Shown piece by piece: positions 1 through 10,347 of a DNA stretch of 64,000 nucleotides. The notes beneath the pieces are model-generated. The model did no database searches. It was not told where the DNA came from and saw nothing but the letters and a program-made list of their open reading frames with translations. Positions within the stretch are counted from its first letter, which is position 1; each line of letters begins with the position of its first letter. The stretch is from Sorex araneus (lineage: Eukaryota; Chordata; Mammalia; Eulipotyphla; Soricidae). The stretch is from NCBI RefSeq assembly GCF_027595985.1, contig NC_073311.1, forward strand, positions 45,613,974-45,677,973, given 5' to 3'. The translations under genes and the position numbers were made by a program.

Positions 1-616
1 AAGAGTGATCTGAGCTCCCCTCTTTACCATATTGCATTTCCTTATCCAAAGACTCTATCTACCACAGATAAATGAGAGCATGAGGTCTTCAGTTCTACGT
101 GTTGTAGGGATATTGATCTGTGGTTTTCTTTTTATATGCTATGTTTGTCCAGTTTTAGGTAACAGGATAATACTAGTCTGACAGAAATGCAGGAGTTTCC
201 TTCTGCTTTTTTTTGGGAAGAGTTTGTAAAAAATTGCTTGTACTCTTTCTTTAGGCGGTTAGTAGAATCCACTAATGAAAACTTCTGAGACTGAATTTTC
301 TTTATAGGAAGTTTCTTGGATAAGTAACTATTCTATCTTTACTTGTAACTTGTAATAGGCAAAGTAGATTTTTAATAGAAAAAAATAGATTTTCAGTTCT
401 TTTTGTTTAACTTTGGATAATTGTGCTTTTTAGAAATTTGTCCATTTAATGTAGGGCATCTCATTTATTGGCATACAATTGATTATGCAATTTTTCTTTT
501 AGCCAGGAAATATGGTGGATTATATTGATTGCTTAAAAATTTTTTTTTGAGTCAGTTTTATATTACCAGGGTAACTCCACTGGTTCATGGCACTTTCTTA
601 TTCTCTTTATATACTT
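1..616. other. AT-rich stretch, no gene seen
   Basis: No open frame of note, no splice-flanked exon and no clearly recognisable repeat. The last 100 bases grade into sequence that may belong to the antisense L1 fragment that follows. Confidence 0.4.
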
Positions 617-647
617 GTGCTCGCTTCGGCAGCACATATACTAAAAT
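617..647 (+). pseudogene. U6 snRNA 5' fragment (pseudogene)
   Basis: The first 31 bases of mammalian U6 snRNA are present without a mismatch to the sequence as I know it, starting GTGCTCGCTTCGGCAGCACA and running through CATATACTAAAAT. After that the match stops and antisense L1-like sequence begins. The rest of U6 (ACAGAGA box, internal stem-loop, 3' end) is absent, and there is no upstream PSE/TATA arrangement that I can see. It is a dead fragment, most likely carried by L1 machinery. Confidence 0.85.
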
Positions 648-840
648 ATATATACTGCTGGATTCAATCTACCTTTTTTTTGAGGTTTTTTGTGTCCTTT
701 TTATTTTTATTTTTTGTGAGATATTGCTTTATAGCTTTCTTTTGTTGTGTTGTCTTTCCTGGGTATCAGACTGGTCTCTCATATACGAGTTAGAAACAAT
801 TCTTATTCTTTATTTCTACATAAGATGTTTAGGTTGGTAG
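648..840 (-). repeat. Antisense L1 ORF2 fragment (old)
   Basis: Reads as the reverse complement of L1 ORF2 reverse-transcriptase sequence: the 'ctgctggattcaat' and 'tgaggttttttgtgtcc' blocks, followed by 'gggtatcagactggtctctc', are familiar antisense L1 landmarks. It is heavily diverged, so the boundaries are approximate. Confidence 0.55.
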
Positions 841-989
841 TATGTATTCTATTAAGTGCTTTTCCCCCCTTCTAGTGTCCATTGTTTATATGTCTATATA
901 TGTGAAAATTTGGTGTAATCAGAGGTACCGCTTAAGATTCTGGTTTATGTAGTTTTCTCTTAAGCATTGAAGTTAGAAAAAAAATCATC

Positions 990-1167
990 ATGTTGTAATG
1001 TACACAATGAAATGCTATGCGACTTCAAGGAATGATGAAATCATGCAGTTTGCTGTGACCTGGTTGGAACTGGAAGATATCATGTAGGGTGAAGTGAGCC
1101 AGAAGAAGAAAGACAAACACAGGATGATCCCACTTATCATCTCTATGTGGAATATAGAATACAGGAT
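990..1167 (+). repeat. L1, end of ORF2 (interrupted)
   Basis: Matches the conserved end of L1 ORF2 (a 'gaaatgctatgc ... gatgaaatcatgcagtttgc ... gtgaagtgagccagaa' run) in sense orientation. It is cut at 1167 by the LTR and resumes after it. The uninterrupted copy at 23.6-24.3 kb shows the same order of motifs. Confidence 0.75.
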
Positions 1168-1520
1168 TGCCGGGAACCCATGCCTAGGAACGGCTGGAAA
1201 CCTTTGCCTGGGAACCAATATGTCAGTACAAACTGACCTGTAACTAAGGAACAACCACTTCTCGGGAAAGGTTGCAAGAACAATGCCCAGGGAAACTGCC
1301 ATCGGGGCCCACGTCCAGTTTCGTTAAACGTTTGCATTCTTTGCTATTCCTCCATTCATATAATCAATTATAAAAGACTAGCTTAGCAGAAATAAAACTG
1401 GAGCTTGCTCCCATTCTTGTGTCTGTCTGTGTCTGTCTCTTTCTTCTTGTGTCTGTCTCCTTTTCACTCGAGCACCCTCTCCCGGCTACCCACGTTGACC
1501 AAGTCCCGAAGGACGGGACA
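1168..1520 (+). mobile_element. Solo LTR of an endogenous retrovirus
   Basis: A 353-bp element begins TG and ends CA. It carries a TATA box (TATAAAAG at 1369-1376), a poly(A) signal (AATAAA at 1391-1396) and a following (T/C/G)-rich 'tgtgtctgtctc' region, the order seen in LTRs. The flanks are caggat (1162-1167) and taggat (1521-1526), a 6-bp target duplication with one change, which suits class II (beta-like) retroviruses. No internal viral sequence adjoins it, so it is a recombined solo LTR. Family name not known to me. Confidence 0.8.
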
Positions 1521-2100
1521 TAGGATGAGGATATGTACTGTAGTAAAAGGGGATGCCTAGATCACCCTTCACCCCCGTATTTAGAAGGAGAAGGACAGAG
1601 AAGGAAAGAAACCAAGGGGGAGAAGAGAACGGGAAGTAATGGGTGAACAGACGTCAGGGCTTCAGTTATACTGATGGTACGTACGGGGGAGAGCGGTGTA
1701 GCCATCACCCAAAACTCCGACTCGACAACACTGAAAACCTGAGATCTAAGCTGCAACCACTAAACTCTGTAATGTGTCTGTCAAGTTGAAAGGTGGAGAT
1801 AGGGTGGGACTGGGATGGAAAGGAAATATGGGAACGCTGGTGGAGGGAAGTTTACACTGGTGCTGGGATTGATGCTGAAAATTCGTATGCCAGGGCTGGA
1901 GAAATAGTACAGTGGGTAGGGCGTTTGCCAGGTTTGATTCCCAGCATCCCATATGGTCCCCCGAGCACCGCCAGGAGTAATTCCTGAGTGCAGAGCCAGG
2001 AGTAACCCCTGTGCATCGCCGGGTGTGACCCAAAAACCAAAAAAAAAAAAAAAGATCATATACCTAAAACTCAACTATCAATAACTCTGTAAATCACAGT
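1521..2100 (+). repeat. L1 3' UTR (continuation), holding a SINE
   Basis: Continues the L1 interrupted at 1167. The G-rich 3' UTR 'ggtggagatagggtgggactggg' resembles other L1 tails in the window. A SOR SINE (1894-2054) sits inside it, and the terminal 'ataactctgtaaatcacagttc' follows the SINE. Confidence 0.65.
1894..2054 (+). mobile_element. SOR-type SINE
   Basis: Full body with 'tagtacagtggg' head and A-rich tail. The B-box segment is shortened ('gtttgccaggtttgattcccag'), so the tRNA-like region has a short internal deletion. It lies in inverted orientation to the next SINE. Confidence 0.9.
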
Positions 2101-2117
2101 TCTTTAATTAATTTTTT

Positions 2118-2285
2118 TTTTGCTTTTTGGGTCACACCCAGCGATGCTCAGGGGTTACTCCTGGCTCTGCACTCAGGAATTACTCCTGGCGGTGCTTGGG
2201 GGACCATATGGGATGCCGGGGATCGAACCCGGGTCGGCCGCGTGCAAGGCAAACGCCCTACCCGCTGTGCTATCGCTCCGGCCCC
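2118..2285 (-). mobile_element. SOR-type SINE, perfect target duplication
   Basis: A complete antisense copy with the tail at left. It is flanked by tctttaattaatttttt at 2101-2117 and 2286-2302, a perfect 17-bp target-site duplication, so this is a fairly recent insertion. Confidence 0.95.
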
Positions 2286-2441
2286 TCTTTAATTAATTTT
2301 TTAAAAATGTCACCGGGGACCAGGGAATGTGTGTGACTCAGTGGCAGAGCCATGCATATGTGGAGCCAAGCACAGCCCGTGGCACTGCCAATTTTTTTCT
2401 TTTAATTAAAGGTGATATGCTAAGGAAAATTGAAACCTTTT

Positions 2442-2614
2442 TTTTTTTTTTCTTTTTGGGTCACACCTGGTGATGCACAGGGGCTACTCCTGGCTCTGCA
2501 CTCAGGAATTACTCCTGGTGGTGCTCAGGGGACCATATGGGATGCTGGGAATCGAACCCCGGTCGGCCGCGTGCAAGGCAAACGCCCTACCCACTATGCT
2601 ATCGCTCCAGCCCT
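2442..2614 (-). mobile_element. SOR-type SINE, perfect target duplication
   Basis: A complete antisense copy between direct repeats ggaaaattgaaacctttt (2424-2441 and 2615-2632). Confidence 0.95.
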
Positions 2615-2632
2615 GGAAAATTGAAACCTTTT

Positions 2633-3270
2633 ACGTTTTACTCATTTGTGTAACAGCTTTTTATCTTTTTGTGTTTTTGTATTATTGCCTTTTAATGATT
2701 TTCTTTTTAATTCAGCAGCACCAACAGTATCGGCTGGGTGAGAGAATCTTGGATTTTTCATCTTCCGCATGTGGTCCTTTAGTAACTGTTCCAAGTTTTC
2801 TGTAATAAACTCCAACCCCAGCAGAATAATCTTCGGGGTGAGTGGCCCAGTAAACCACAAGTCCCCCCACCCTCACCCGCATACAGAGTCAGCTTCCTGT
2901 GGCAGCACACTTGAATCTCGGGCATAGTTTCTCCCAGCATAAATAGTTCTTTATGGGAAAGAGATCTTTTCTTTCCAACGTGTATTCTCAGGCTCACGTA
3001 ACCCCTGAATCCCTGTAGGGCTTATAATTTTACTAGGATACAGTTGTGGGATGAGGCAAATGGGAAATCCCTGGTCGGCCAGGACCCCTACCCCAAATCA
3101 GATTTAATTTTAACCTTCTAATGATGCTCCTTCGAAGGAGACGCAGGAAGAGGAGCTGTAAGCAGGGTGAGGCCAAGTTTGTACAGCAACTCGCCTCCAG
3201 TGTAATTAGTGCTTCATATGTCAAGGTCTGTATGACAACTAAAGTCTCTCTCTCAAGTTAGAAACTTCCT
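2633..3270. other. Unique sequence, no gene seen
   Basis: Low-repeat DNA. Short open frames occur on both strands but none shows a familiar domain or paired splice sites. Confidence 0.4.
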
Positions 3271-3273
3271 AGA

Positions 3274-3356
3274 GTGCTGGAGAGACAGTTCAGAGGAGTG
3301 AGCACGGGCAGGGTCCCCTGAGCACTGCCAGGAGTGACCTGAGCACCAAGACAGGT
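3274..3356 (+). repeat. Old SOR-related SINE, interrupted
   Basis: Degenerate 'gtgctggagagacagttcag ... tcccctgagcactgccaggagtgacc' body in sense orientation. It was split by the later antisense SINE and its microsatellite; its remainder continues after 3952. Confidence 0.6.
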
Positions 3357-3373
3357 AGCTCTCAAGCATTTCT

Positions 3374-3477
3374 TTTTCTTTCTTCCTTCCTTCCTTCCTT
3401 CCTTCCTTCCTTCCTTCCTTCCTTCCTTCCTTCCTTCCTTCCTTCCTTCCTTCCTTCCTTCCTTCCTTCCTTCCTTC

Positions 3478-3511
<34 letters not shown>

Positions 3512-3559
3512 CTCTCTCCTTTTTCTTTCTTTCCTTCTTTACTTCTTTCCTTCCTTCCT

Positions 3560-3646
<87 letters not shown>

Positions 3647-3705
3647 CTCTCTCTCCTTCTTTTTCTCTCTCCTTCTTTTTCTTTCTTTCTTTCTTTCTTT
3701 TCTTT

Positions 3706-3757
<52 letters not shown>

Positions 3758-3770
3758 TCCTCCTTTCTTT
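3374..3770. repeat. (TTCC)n/(TTTC)n microsatellite grown from a SINE tail
   Basis: About 400 bases of almost pure pyrimidine, first TTCC units, then TTTC with CT interruptions. It lies between the left target duplication (3357-3373) and the antisense SINE body, exactly where the SINE's A-rich tail should be. It therefore looks like an expanded (GAAA/GGAA) tail. The 178-aa Lys/Glu/Arg frame across it is an artefact. Confidence 0.9.
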
Positions 3771-3935
3771 CTTTTTTTTTGCTTTTTGGGTCACACTCGG
3801 CGATGCACAGGGGTTACTCCTGGCTCTGCACTCAGGAATTACTCCTGGTGGCGCTCAGGGGACCATATGGGATGCTGGGAATCAAACCGGGTAGTTTGAT
3901 CACAGCCCTCCCCGCTGTGCTATCACCTCAGCCCC
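3771..3935 (-). mobile_element. SOR-type SINE with expanded tail
   Basis: Antisense body. The whole unit (tail microsatellite plus body, 3374-3935) is flanked by 17-bp direct repeats agctctcaagcatttct (3357-3373) and agctctcaagcacttct (3936-3952), one mismatch. A short internal deletion lies in the tRNA-like part. Confidence 0.9.
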
Positions 3936-4019
3936 AGCTCTCAAGCACTTCTAAGTGTGCCCCAACCCCTCTCTCCCCACCTCCCCACAAAAAAATCTCA
4001 TCTTCCTAGAAGTTTATTT

Positions 4020-4335
4020 TAATTTGTTAAGCAAATATTGTTAAAGACTAAGATGTTCAGTGCCAGAGAATTATCAGCAAGGCCTATTGGGAGCATTGAG
4101 TTTTCCTTATGTTTCTACAAATCTTTCTGTTTTCTTTTCTAATATGCCTTAGATCTTGCAGACTTAAGGAAAAAACATATAATTATCTCATCTTCTTCAC
4201 TTTATAGAATTTGTCATGCTTCCCGATTTATGCTTCCCCGTTCTTGGGTTTTTATGGAATAATTTCCTATTCGATGGAGGTTTGTCAGACCCAAGCGTAA
4301 GGTCCCTATATATTGTGATTTAAATAAAAGTATAT
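4020..4335. other. Unique AT-rich stretch
   Basis: No repeat or exon recognised. An AATAAA at about 4323 lies in AT-rich sequence without other 3'-end context. Confidence 0.35.
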
Positions 4336-4349
4336 TATCCATTTAAAAA

Positions 4350-4892
4350 AATTGTGTTTTGGATTTTTGGATCACACCCAGCTGTGCTCAGAGCTCACTC
4401 CTGGCTTTCTGCTCAGGGTTTCCTGATGGGCGTGGGGGGCTATCTAAGGTAAGGGGCTGTGTTGTGTGCAAGGCAAGTGCCCTGCCCTCTGTACTATACT
4501 CTGGCCCCTAAAACACTGTTTTTGTTTGTTTTGCTTTGTTTTACCCTGTATCGGGTTAGAATAGGCGACCTCTGTAAGGTCTGAATCTAATCCATGAGCA
4601 TCACTGCAGTTACTCTTGTAAATTTGATTCTCCTCTTCGGCAACATCATGAGGAGTTAGTGATCAGGTTTGCACTAAAATGCTGGGTATTTTTGTTGTTG
4701 TTGTTTTGTTTTGTTTTTGTTTTCGGGGGGAGGGCACACCTGGCGATGCTTAGGTGTTATTATTCCTGGCTCTGCACTCAGGAGTTACTTCCTGGCAGTG
4801 CTCAGGGGACCATGCGGGATGTCAGGGATCAAACCCTGGTCAGCCATGTGCAAAACAAGCACCCTACCCTCTGTACTATCTCCCTGGCCCCA
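4350..4892 (-). repeat. Two antisense SOR-type SINEs (old)
   Basis: Diverged copies at about 4350-4507 and 4685-4892. The first lacks much of the usual 3' body and ends 'gccctctgtactatactctggcccc'; the second is fuller. About 180 bases of unassigned sequence separate them. Confidence 0.75.
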
Positions 4893-4934
4893 TGGTTGGT
4901 AGGTTGGTTGTTGTTGTTGTTGTTGTTTAAGAGA

Positions 4935-5164
4935 GATAAGTATAGTGGGCTCTCTTTCCAGCTCACTAAGTGCAGTGGGTAAGGCACTTGCTTTGCATGT
5001 GCCTGACCCAGGTTCAATTCCTGGCATCCCACATGGTCCCTTCAGCACTGCCAGGAAGCAAGCCCTGAATGCAGAACTAGGAGTAACCCCTGATCATTGC
5101 CAGGTGTGGTTCTGTCCCCCACCCCTGCTTCCCAAAAAAAAAAAAAGGGAGGGAGGGAGAGAGG

Positions 5165-5222
<58 letters not shown>

Positions 5223-5395
5223 CAGGGGGTAAGGTGCTTGCCTTGCCTTTGGCCTATCATGTTAAATCCCTAACACCGCATATGGTACCCCAAGCACATT
5301 TGGGAGCAACTACTAAGCACAGAACCAGGAGTAGCCCCTAAGCACTGACAGGTGAGGCCCACCCACCCTCCCCTCCACCAAAAAAAAAAAAAAGA
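4935..5395 (+). repeat. Two sense SINEs around a (GA)n tract
   Basis: Sense SOR-type copies at about 4940-5145 and 5225-5395. The A-tail of the first is followed by GGGA/GA repeats (5147-5218), so the microsatellite probably arose from that tail. Confidence 0.75.
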
Positions 5396-5559
5396 AAGAA
5401 AAAAAATATGACAGCAATGATGTGCTTGCAAAACTCTTTGCACTTGAACTGAAGGGAAACTATTCAGAGCGCTGGAGTCTGTAGAAATCCTTGATTTCCT
5501 CTGGCCTTGTAGCTCAGATGCTCTTGACCTTGGACAACAGAGTGAAAACGAGTACATGA

Positions 5560-5925
5560 CAAACGTACACACCAGACAGAGAGGGGTGAAGCTGGCAGGG
5601 TGAAGTGCTGTAAAACTTTTATCCCTACGCTTGAAGTGATCAGGGCGCTTGTTAATGGCCGAAGTTCAAGTTGTAACAAGTGGCGGTTTCAGTCTGAGTT
5701 CAGGCTTCCCACTTGGTCCGGCTCCTGCCGGCTCCTCTCTGCATGCCCCCCTGGTTTACCTGCTTTGAAGTTCTCAAGTCACTTCTCTCTCCCTTTGAGC
5801 AGTAAACTTCTTTTCCTTGATCTGCTCCACTGAGAAGGCGAATCAGTCGGCCCTCGTAACCGTCTGTTGGGCTGGGGCTAGTTCCCTTTGTAGCTTCATG
5901 CACGTGTAGGATCAAGAGCGGAGGA
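5560..5925 (+). repeat. Possible LTR-like fragment
   Basis: Low-repeat sequence whose right part ('tttgagcagtaaacttcttttc', then 'ctcgtaaccgtctgttgggct') has the feel of a class I LTR R-U5 region. I see no clear TG...CA ends, no target duplication and no AATAAA, so this is tentative. It may be unrelated unique DNA. Confidence 0.25.
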
Positions 5926-6068
5926 AATGCCGGTAAATCTGTTCCTTCGTCTTCTACTTACCTTTTTCTTACATCTTGCCCTGTGTCCTGAAATAAAGGA
6001 CTGGCTCATTCCAGGTAATTTGGGCAGGTGGGTGTGGGGGCACCTTTGGAGAATTTGTGTTCATTTAT

Positions 6069-6243
6069 TTATTTTTTTCTTTTTGGGTCACACCCGGCGA
6101 TGCTCAGAGGTTACTCCTGGCTCTGCACTCAAGAATTGCTCCTGGTGGTGCTCAGGGGACCATATGGGATGCTGGGAATCGAATCCGGGTCGGCCACGTG
6201 CAAGGCAAACACTCTATCCACTGTACTATTGCTCCAGCCCCCC
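6069..6243 (-). mobile_element. SOR-type SINE
   Basis: Antisense copy between direct repeats tgtgttcattta (6056-6067 and 6244-6255). The next SINE inserted beside the right-hand repeat. Confidence 0.92.
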
Positions 6244-6267
6244 TGTGTTCATTTAATTTTAGTTTAG

Positions 6268-6456
6268 TTGTTCTTTTTTTTTTTTTTTTTGGCTTTTTGG
6301 GGTCATACCCGGCAATGCGCAGGGGTTACTCCTGGCTCTGTGCTGAGGAATTACTCCTGGTGGTGCTCGGGAGACCATACGGGATGCTGGGATTTGAACC
6401 TGAGTCGGCCTCATGCAAGGCAAACGCCCTACCCGCTGTGCTATTGCTCCAGCCCC
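6268..6456 (-). mobile_element. SOR-type SINE next to the previous one
   Basis: Antisense copy flanked by taattttagttt (6254-6265 and 6457-6468). Its left duplication overlaps the end of the preceding SINE's right duplication, so it came in later beside it. Confidence 0.92.
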
Positions 6457-6807
6457 TAATTTTAGTTTTTAAAGATCTTCTTGGTAATCTCACCTAAGAC
6501 TTTTAGCTCCTACAAAAACCCCACTTTCCATATATAATTTTTTCAAACTTTATAAAAACAGTCCAGGTTGGTAGTTTCCCAATGTTGGTTCTCGGGCCCT
6601 TTTTCGTCTTCAACATTGTGAAAGGTTCCAGCAGTGCCAAGGCAAAGAGCATCTTATTATGCAAGAAGTTTGGACCTCAAGGCCGCCCAAGATGTGCCTG
6701 CCGAGTGTTGAAGGCCTCTAGTCTAGGAAACTCATGAGAGTTGTTGATGCTGCTTTCGAGAAGTCTCTGGGATTCTGCCTGACCACGGCAAATAAAATAC
6801 CTCAGTT

Positions 6808-6996
6808 GGGGCTGGAGCGATAGCACAGCGGGTAGAGCGTATGCCTTGCACGCGGCCGACCCGAGTTCGATTCCCAGCATCCCATATGGTCCCCTGAGCA
6901 CCGCCTGGAGTGATTCCTGAGTGCATGAGCCAGGAGTGACCCCTGTGCATTGCAGGGTGTGACCCAAAAAGCAATAAATAAATAAATAAATGAATA
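6808..6996 (+). mobile_element. SOR-type SINE with AAAT tail
   Basis: Near-consensus sense copy, including TAGCACAGCGGG (A box) and GAGTTCGATTCC (B box). The tail has become (AAAT)n. Target duplication aaataaaatacctcagt lies on both sides. Confidence 0.93.
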
Positions 6997-7019
6997 AATA
7001 AAATACCTCAGTCCCAGAG

Positions 7020-7390
7020 ACCCCGAATTAGCTACAGACTGACCAGTATGCCCGGGGCTCACTGGCAATCCAGCTTACTAGTCATCCCTTATAAGTCATC
7101 ATGAAAATTTACTTTTTTATTTTTTGTTTCAAAGACCATGGGTTTCAATTCATGGTTAGTTGTGTTTTGTAAAACGAAAACTTTAAGTTTCAACACAAGA
7201 AAGGAAAAGCTGTAATCTTTTCCGGTCACAGCAATATCAGAAGCATTCTGCATATCCCTCTGAGAAGCCCTCTAGGGCGTTTCTCATCACTGTAAAACTG
7301 TGGCAAGTAGGACTTGGTATTGGATTTCTCTTGAGCTGACTTGATGTTATTTCATTTCAACCTTTCAAATAGTTGCAGCCATTGGAATTT
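7020..7390. other. Unique sequence, no gene seen
   Basis: No recognised repeat and no exon-like segment. Confidence 0.35.
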
Positions 7391-7640
7391 AAAAAAAAAA
7401 TTTAAATTTTAATGAATTACCGTGAGATAGTTACAAGCTTTCATGTTTGGGTTACAATCACACAATGATCAAACACCCATCCCTCGGCCAGTGCACATTC
7501 CCCACCACCAATATCCCAGGTATACCCCCCCTTTCCCACCCTCCCCCTGCCTCCATGGCAGACAATATTCCCCATACTCTCTCTCTACTTTTGGGCATTA
7601 TGTCTTGCAACACAGACACTGAGAGGTCATCATGTTAGCC
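7391..7640 (-). repeat. L1 3' end, antisense
   Basis: Reverse complement of the shrew-type L1 tail seen in sense at 13.2 and 24.1 kb: 'tcaaacacccatccct', 'ctgcctccatggcag', then a pyrimidine-rich run. It is 5'-truncated. Confidence 0.8.
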
Positions 7641-7644
7641 ATTA

Positions 7645-8100
7645 GAATTTTGGAAGAAGCAGAGAGCTCCTATGGGTTAGCCATTCCCCTGATGTTGGAC
7701 ATGTGCTTTTTCCACTGATGCTCTGATGAAACAATTGCTAAAAAAAAAAAATTAAAAGAGGGCATTAATGACTGGTGAGGGAAGTAAGCTCGAATCTGCT
7801 TACAGCTCAACCTTTGGAAGGAGAGAAGTAGGTAAAGCAAGATGAAACTTTTTCCCTGGAAAAGTGACTTACACAGCAGGAGAGGGGAGAGTGCTCACAG
7901 GTCACTAGTCTGTTTTTGTTCCCCTGGGTTTGATAGGAAGTTAATGGGATTAATCCGAAAGCTATAGAACTCATGTCTAAAAGGGATTTAGAAATTTCTC
8001 TGTTAATTAGATGATGATAATTATGTTAATGAAAACTACCAATCATTTTTTTTCCCTGTGAGAGGGTGAGAGAGGAGTGTGGGTCACTCGGGCATATTGC
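7645..8100. other. Unique sequence, no gene seen
   Basis: No repeat family or exon recognised; a short A-rich run occurs near 7740. Confidence 0.35.
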
Positions 8101-8109
8101 GTATTTATT

Positions 8110-8670
8110 ATTTTAGGTTTTGTTTGGGGGACACACTGGGTTTTTCTCAGGGCTGACTCCTGGCTCTCTGCTCAGGGACCACTCCTGGTGGGTCTGAGGG
8201 ACCAAATGCTGCTTGGGATCGAATCCAGGTCACTGCATGCAAGGTAAGTGCCTTACTATATTGTCTCTCCAGCTCTGTTTTATATTGTTTGTTTTTGGGG
8301 GTTTGGTTTTTTTTTTTTGCCACACCCAGTGATGCTCAGGGGTTACTCCTGGCTCTGCACTCAGGAATCACTCCTGGAGGCACTTAGGGGACCATATGGG
8401 ATCCTGAGGATCTAACCCAGATCAGTCACGTGCAAGGCAAGCAACCTCCTACCTGCTGTACTATCTCTCTGTCCCCTATGTTAGGTTTCTTTTTGTGTGT
8501 GTGTGTGCTTTTTGGGTCACACCGGGCGATGCACAGGGGTTACTCCTGGCTCTGCACTCAGGAATTACCCCTGGAGGTGCTCAGGGGACCATATGGGATG
8601 TTGGGAATCGAAACCGGGTCGGCCGTGTGCAAGGCAAATGTCCTACCCGATGTGCTATTGCTCCAGGCTC
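8110..8670 (-). repeat. Three antisense SOR-type SINEs in a row
   Basis: Copies at about 8110-8278 (old), 8300-8477 (intermediate) and 8489-8670 (near consensus). The last is flanked by taggttt (8482-8488 and 8672-8678), and its tail has become (GT)n. Confidence 0.85.
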
Positions 8671-8709
8671 CTAGGTTTTTGGGTTTTTTTTAATGCTAAT
8701 TTTCCACAA

Positions 8710-9114
8710 GTAAGAATGCTGGGCTTAAATCTTGATTAACAAAATATAAACACAGAAGGCTCAACTTGTAACAACATCTTGTAATCTCCTATACATGGAC
8801 TTAATGGCTCCATGGTGAGATACAATTGTCACTAACTTTCTTCTAAGGAAACATTTTTTGATCATTCTGTTAACCAGTTATTGATTTTTTTTAAAAAAGC
8901 AGTATAAAATTAATGATTGAGGGCCTTCTATGGGGTCAGACTTGAGGGGTGGTTGGGAAAATTGGAGACAAGAGCGGAGGGAAAGTGTCATGCTGGTGGG
9001 ATTGATGTTAGAATATGGAATGCCTGTAACAAATCATGATAAGCAACTTTGTAAGCCACAATGATTATATAAAAGTGTAAAAAGAAAATCAAGAAGAAGA
9101 AGAAGAAGAAGAAG
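8710..9114 (+). repeat. L1 3' UTR, sense, ending in (AAG)n
   Basis: Shares blocks such as 'ggctcaacttgtaacaacat' with the antisense L1 near 29.1 kb and 'gggattgatgttagaatatgg' with the L1 tail at 1.87 kb. It ends in an AAG repeat at about 9088-9114, apparently a modified poly(A) tail. Confidence 0.65.
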
Positions 9115-9429
9115 AATGGTGGGTTTAAAGGAATGACCATTCCAGTGGTTTTTGATGCATTCCTTCAAACTGTTTTCCTAAAGAATTGTGTGACCATATT
9201 GAATATATCTACTACCTTTATACCTTTTTGATTCTCAATAGTGAGAATCGTTCAGTAAGATTGTAGTTCCTTTTGCTTATGGCAGTGATTCCTTTCCTTG
9301 TGATGGCCTTGAGTACTGTGTTTTGTGTGTTGGCAAATATCTGAGCTTAGTAAGAGGGTGGAGCTCCCGGCATGGTTGTTCTGTGAGAAACCGCCACCTA
9401 CTTTTATAGCCAGTCATTGTACAAATGTG

Positions 9430-9600
9430 GGCTTGGTGGAGTCAGTGAAGTAAGACATAATGGAATTGGGAGCTTGTGTGGCAGTCCTGACTCCAACACC
9501 AATTAATGACCTGTCTGGACCTCAGTTTCCTCATCAGTAGGATAAATGAGTTTGTCTGGTGACCCGGGATATCATTGACATTCTGTGATTCTCTTTTATG
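9430..9600 (+). repeat. MIR (ancient SINE)
   Basis: Contains the MIR core 'gacctgtctggacctcagtttcctcatcagtaggat' order in sense orientation; diverged, as expected for a mammal-wide repeat. Confidence 0.7.
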
Positions 9601-9649
9601 AATGTTGTCCTAGGGGTCCTTATTTCCACATGGTCTTCTTAAAAAAAAA

Positions 9650-9826
9650 ATTTTTTTTTTTTGCTTTTTGGGTCACACCTGGCAATGTACAGGGGTTACT
9701 CCTGGCTCTGCACGCAGGAATTACTCCTGGCGGTGCTCAGGGGACCATATGGGATGCTGGGGTTCGAACCCAGGTCAGCCGTGTGCAAGGCAAACACCCT
9801 ACCCGCTGTGCTATCACTCCAGCCCG
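9650..9826 (-). mobile_element. SOR-type SINE
   Basis: Near-consensus antisense copy inserted in an A/T-rich run; target duplication not clear because the flanks are low-complexity. Confidence 0.9.
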
Positions 9827-9939
9827 AAAGAAAAAAATTTTAAATGGGTTTAATTTTAAAAAATTTAAAGTATCATAGCTGGAGCGATGGGCATGTGATA
9901 TGTTTTATTCCAACAGGTTTTAGTTGATGGATTTAGTGC

Positions 9940-10116
9940 AATTTTTTTGTTTGCTTGCATTGGGGAAGCAGCGGTGGGACTCAGGGCTTACTTCAGGCTC
10001 TGCTCTCAGGGATCATTCCTGTTGGCCTTGGGGAACCAAATGAGGCGCTGTGGATCACATCTGGGTCGGGCTTGTGCAATGCGAGCACCCTACCCACTAT
10101 ACCATCTTTCTGGCCC
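9940..10116 (-). repeat. Old antisense SOR-type SINE
   Basis: Diverged body ('gggactcagggcttacttcagg ... cccactataccatctttctggccc'). An L1 inserted just beyond its head. Confidence 0.7.
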
Positions 10117-10129
10117 TGACAACAGTTTT

Positions 10130-10309
10130 GTTTTTTTTTTTAATTGAACGACTGTGAGATACACAGTTACAAAGTTGCTTATGACCGGATTTCAGGCACA
10201 AAACGTGCCAACACCCATCCCTCCACCAGTGTACATTTCCCACCAAGTTTCCATCACCCCCCACCTCCTGCCGCTATGGCAGGAACCTCTGTCTCTGTCT
10301 CTGTCTCTG

Positions 10310-10347
<38 letters not shown>

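Noticed and set aside
3258-3794. 178-aa Lys/Glu/Arg-rich frame
   Set aside because: Pure translation of the TTTC/TTCC microsatellite.
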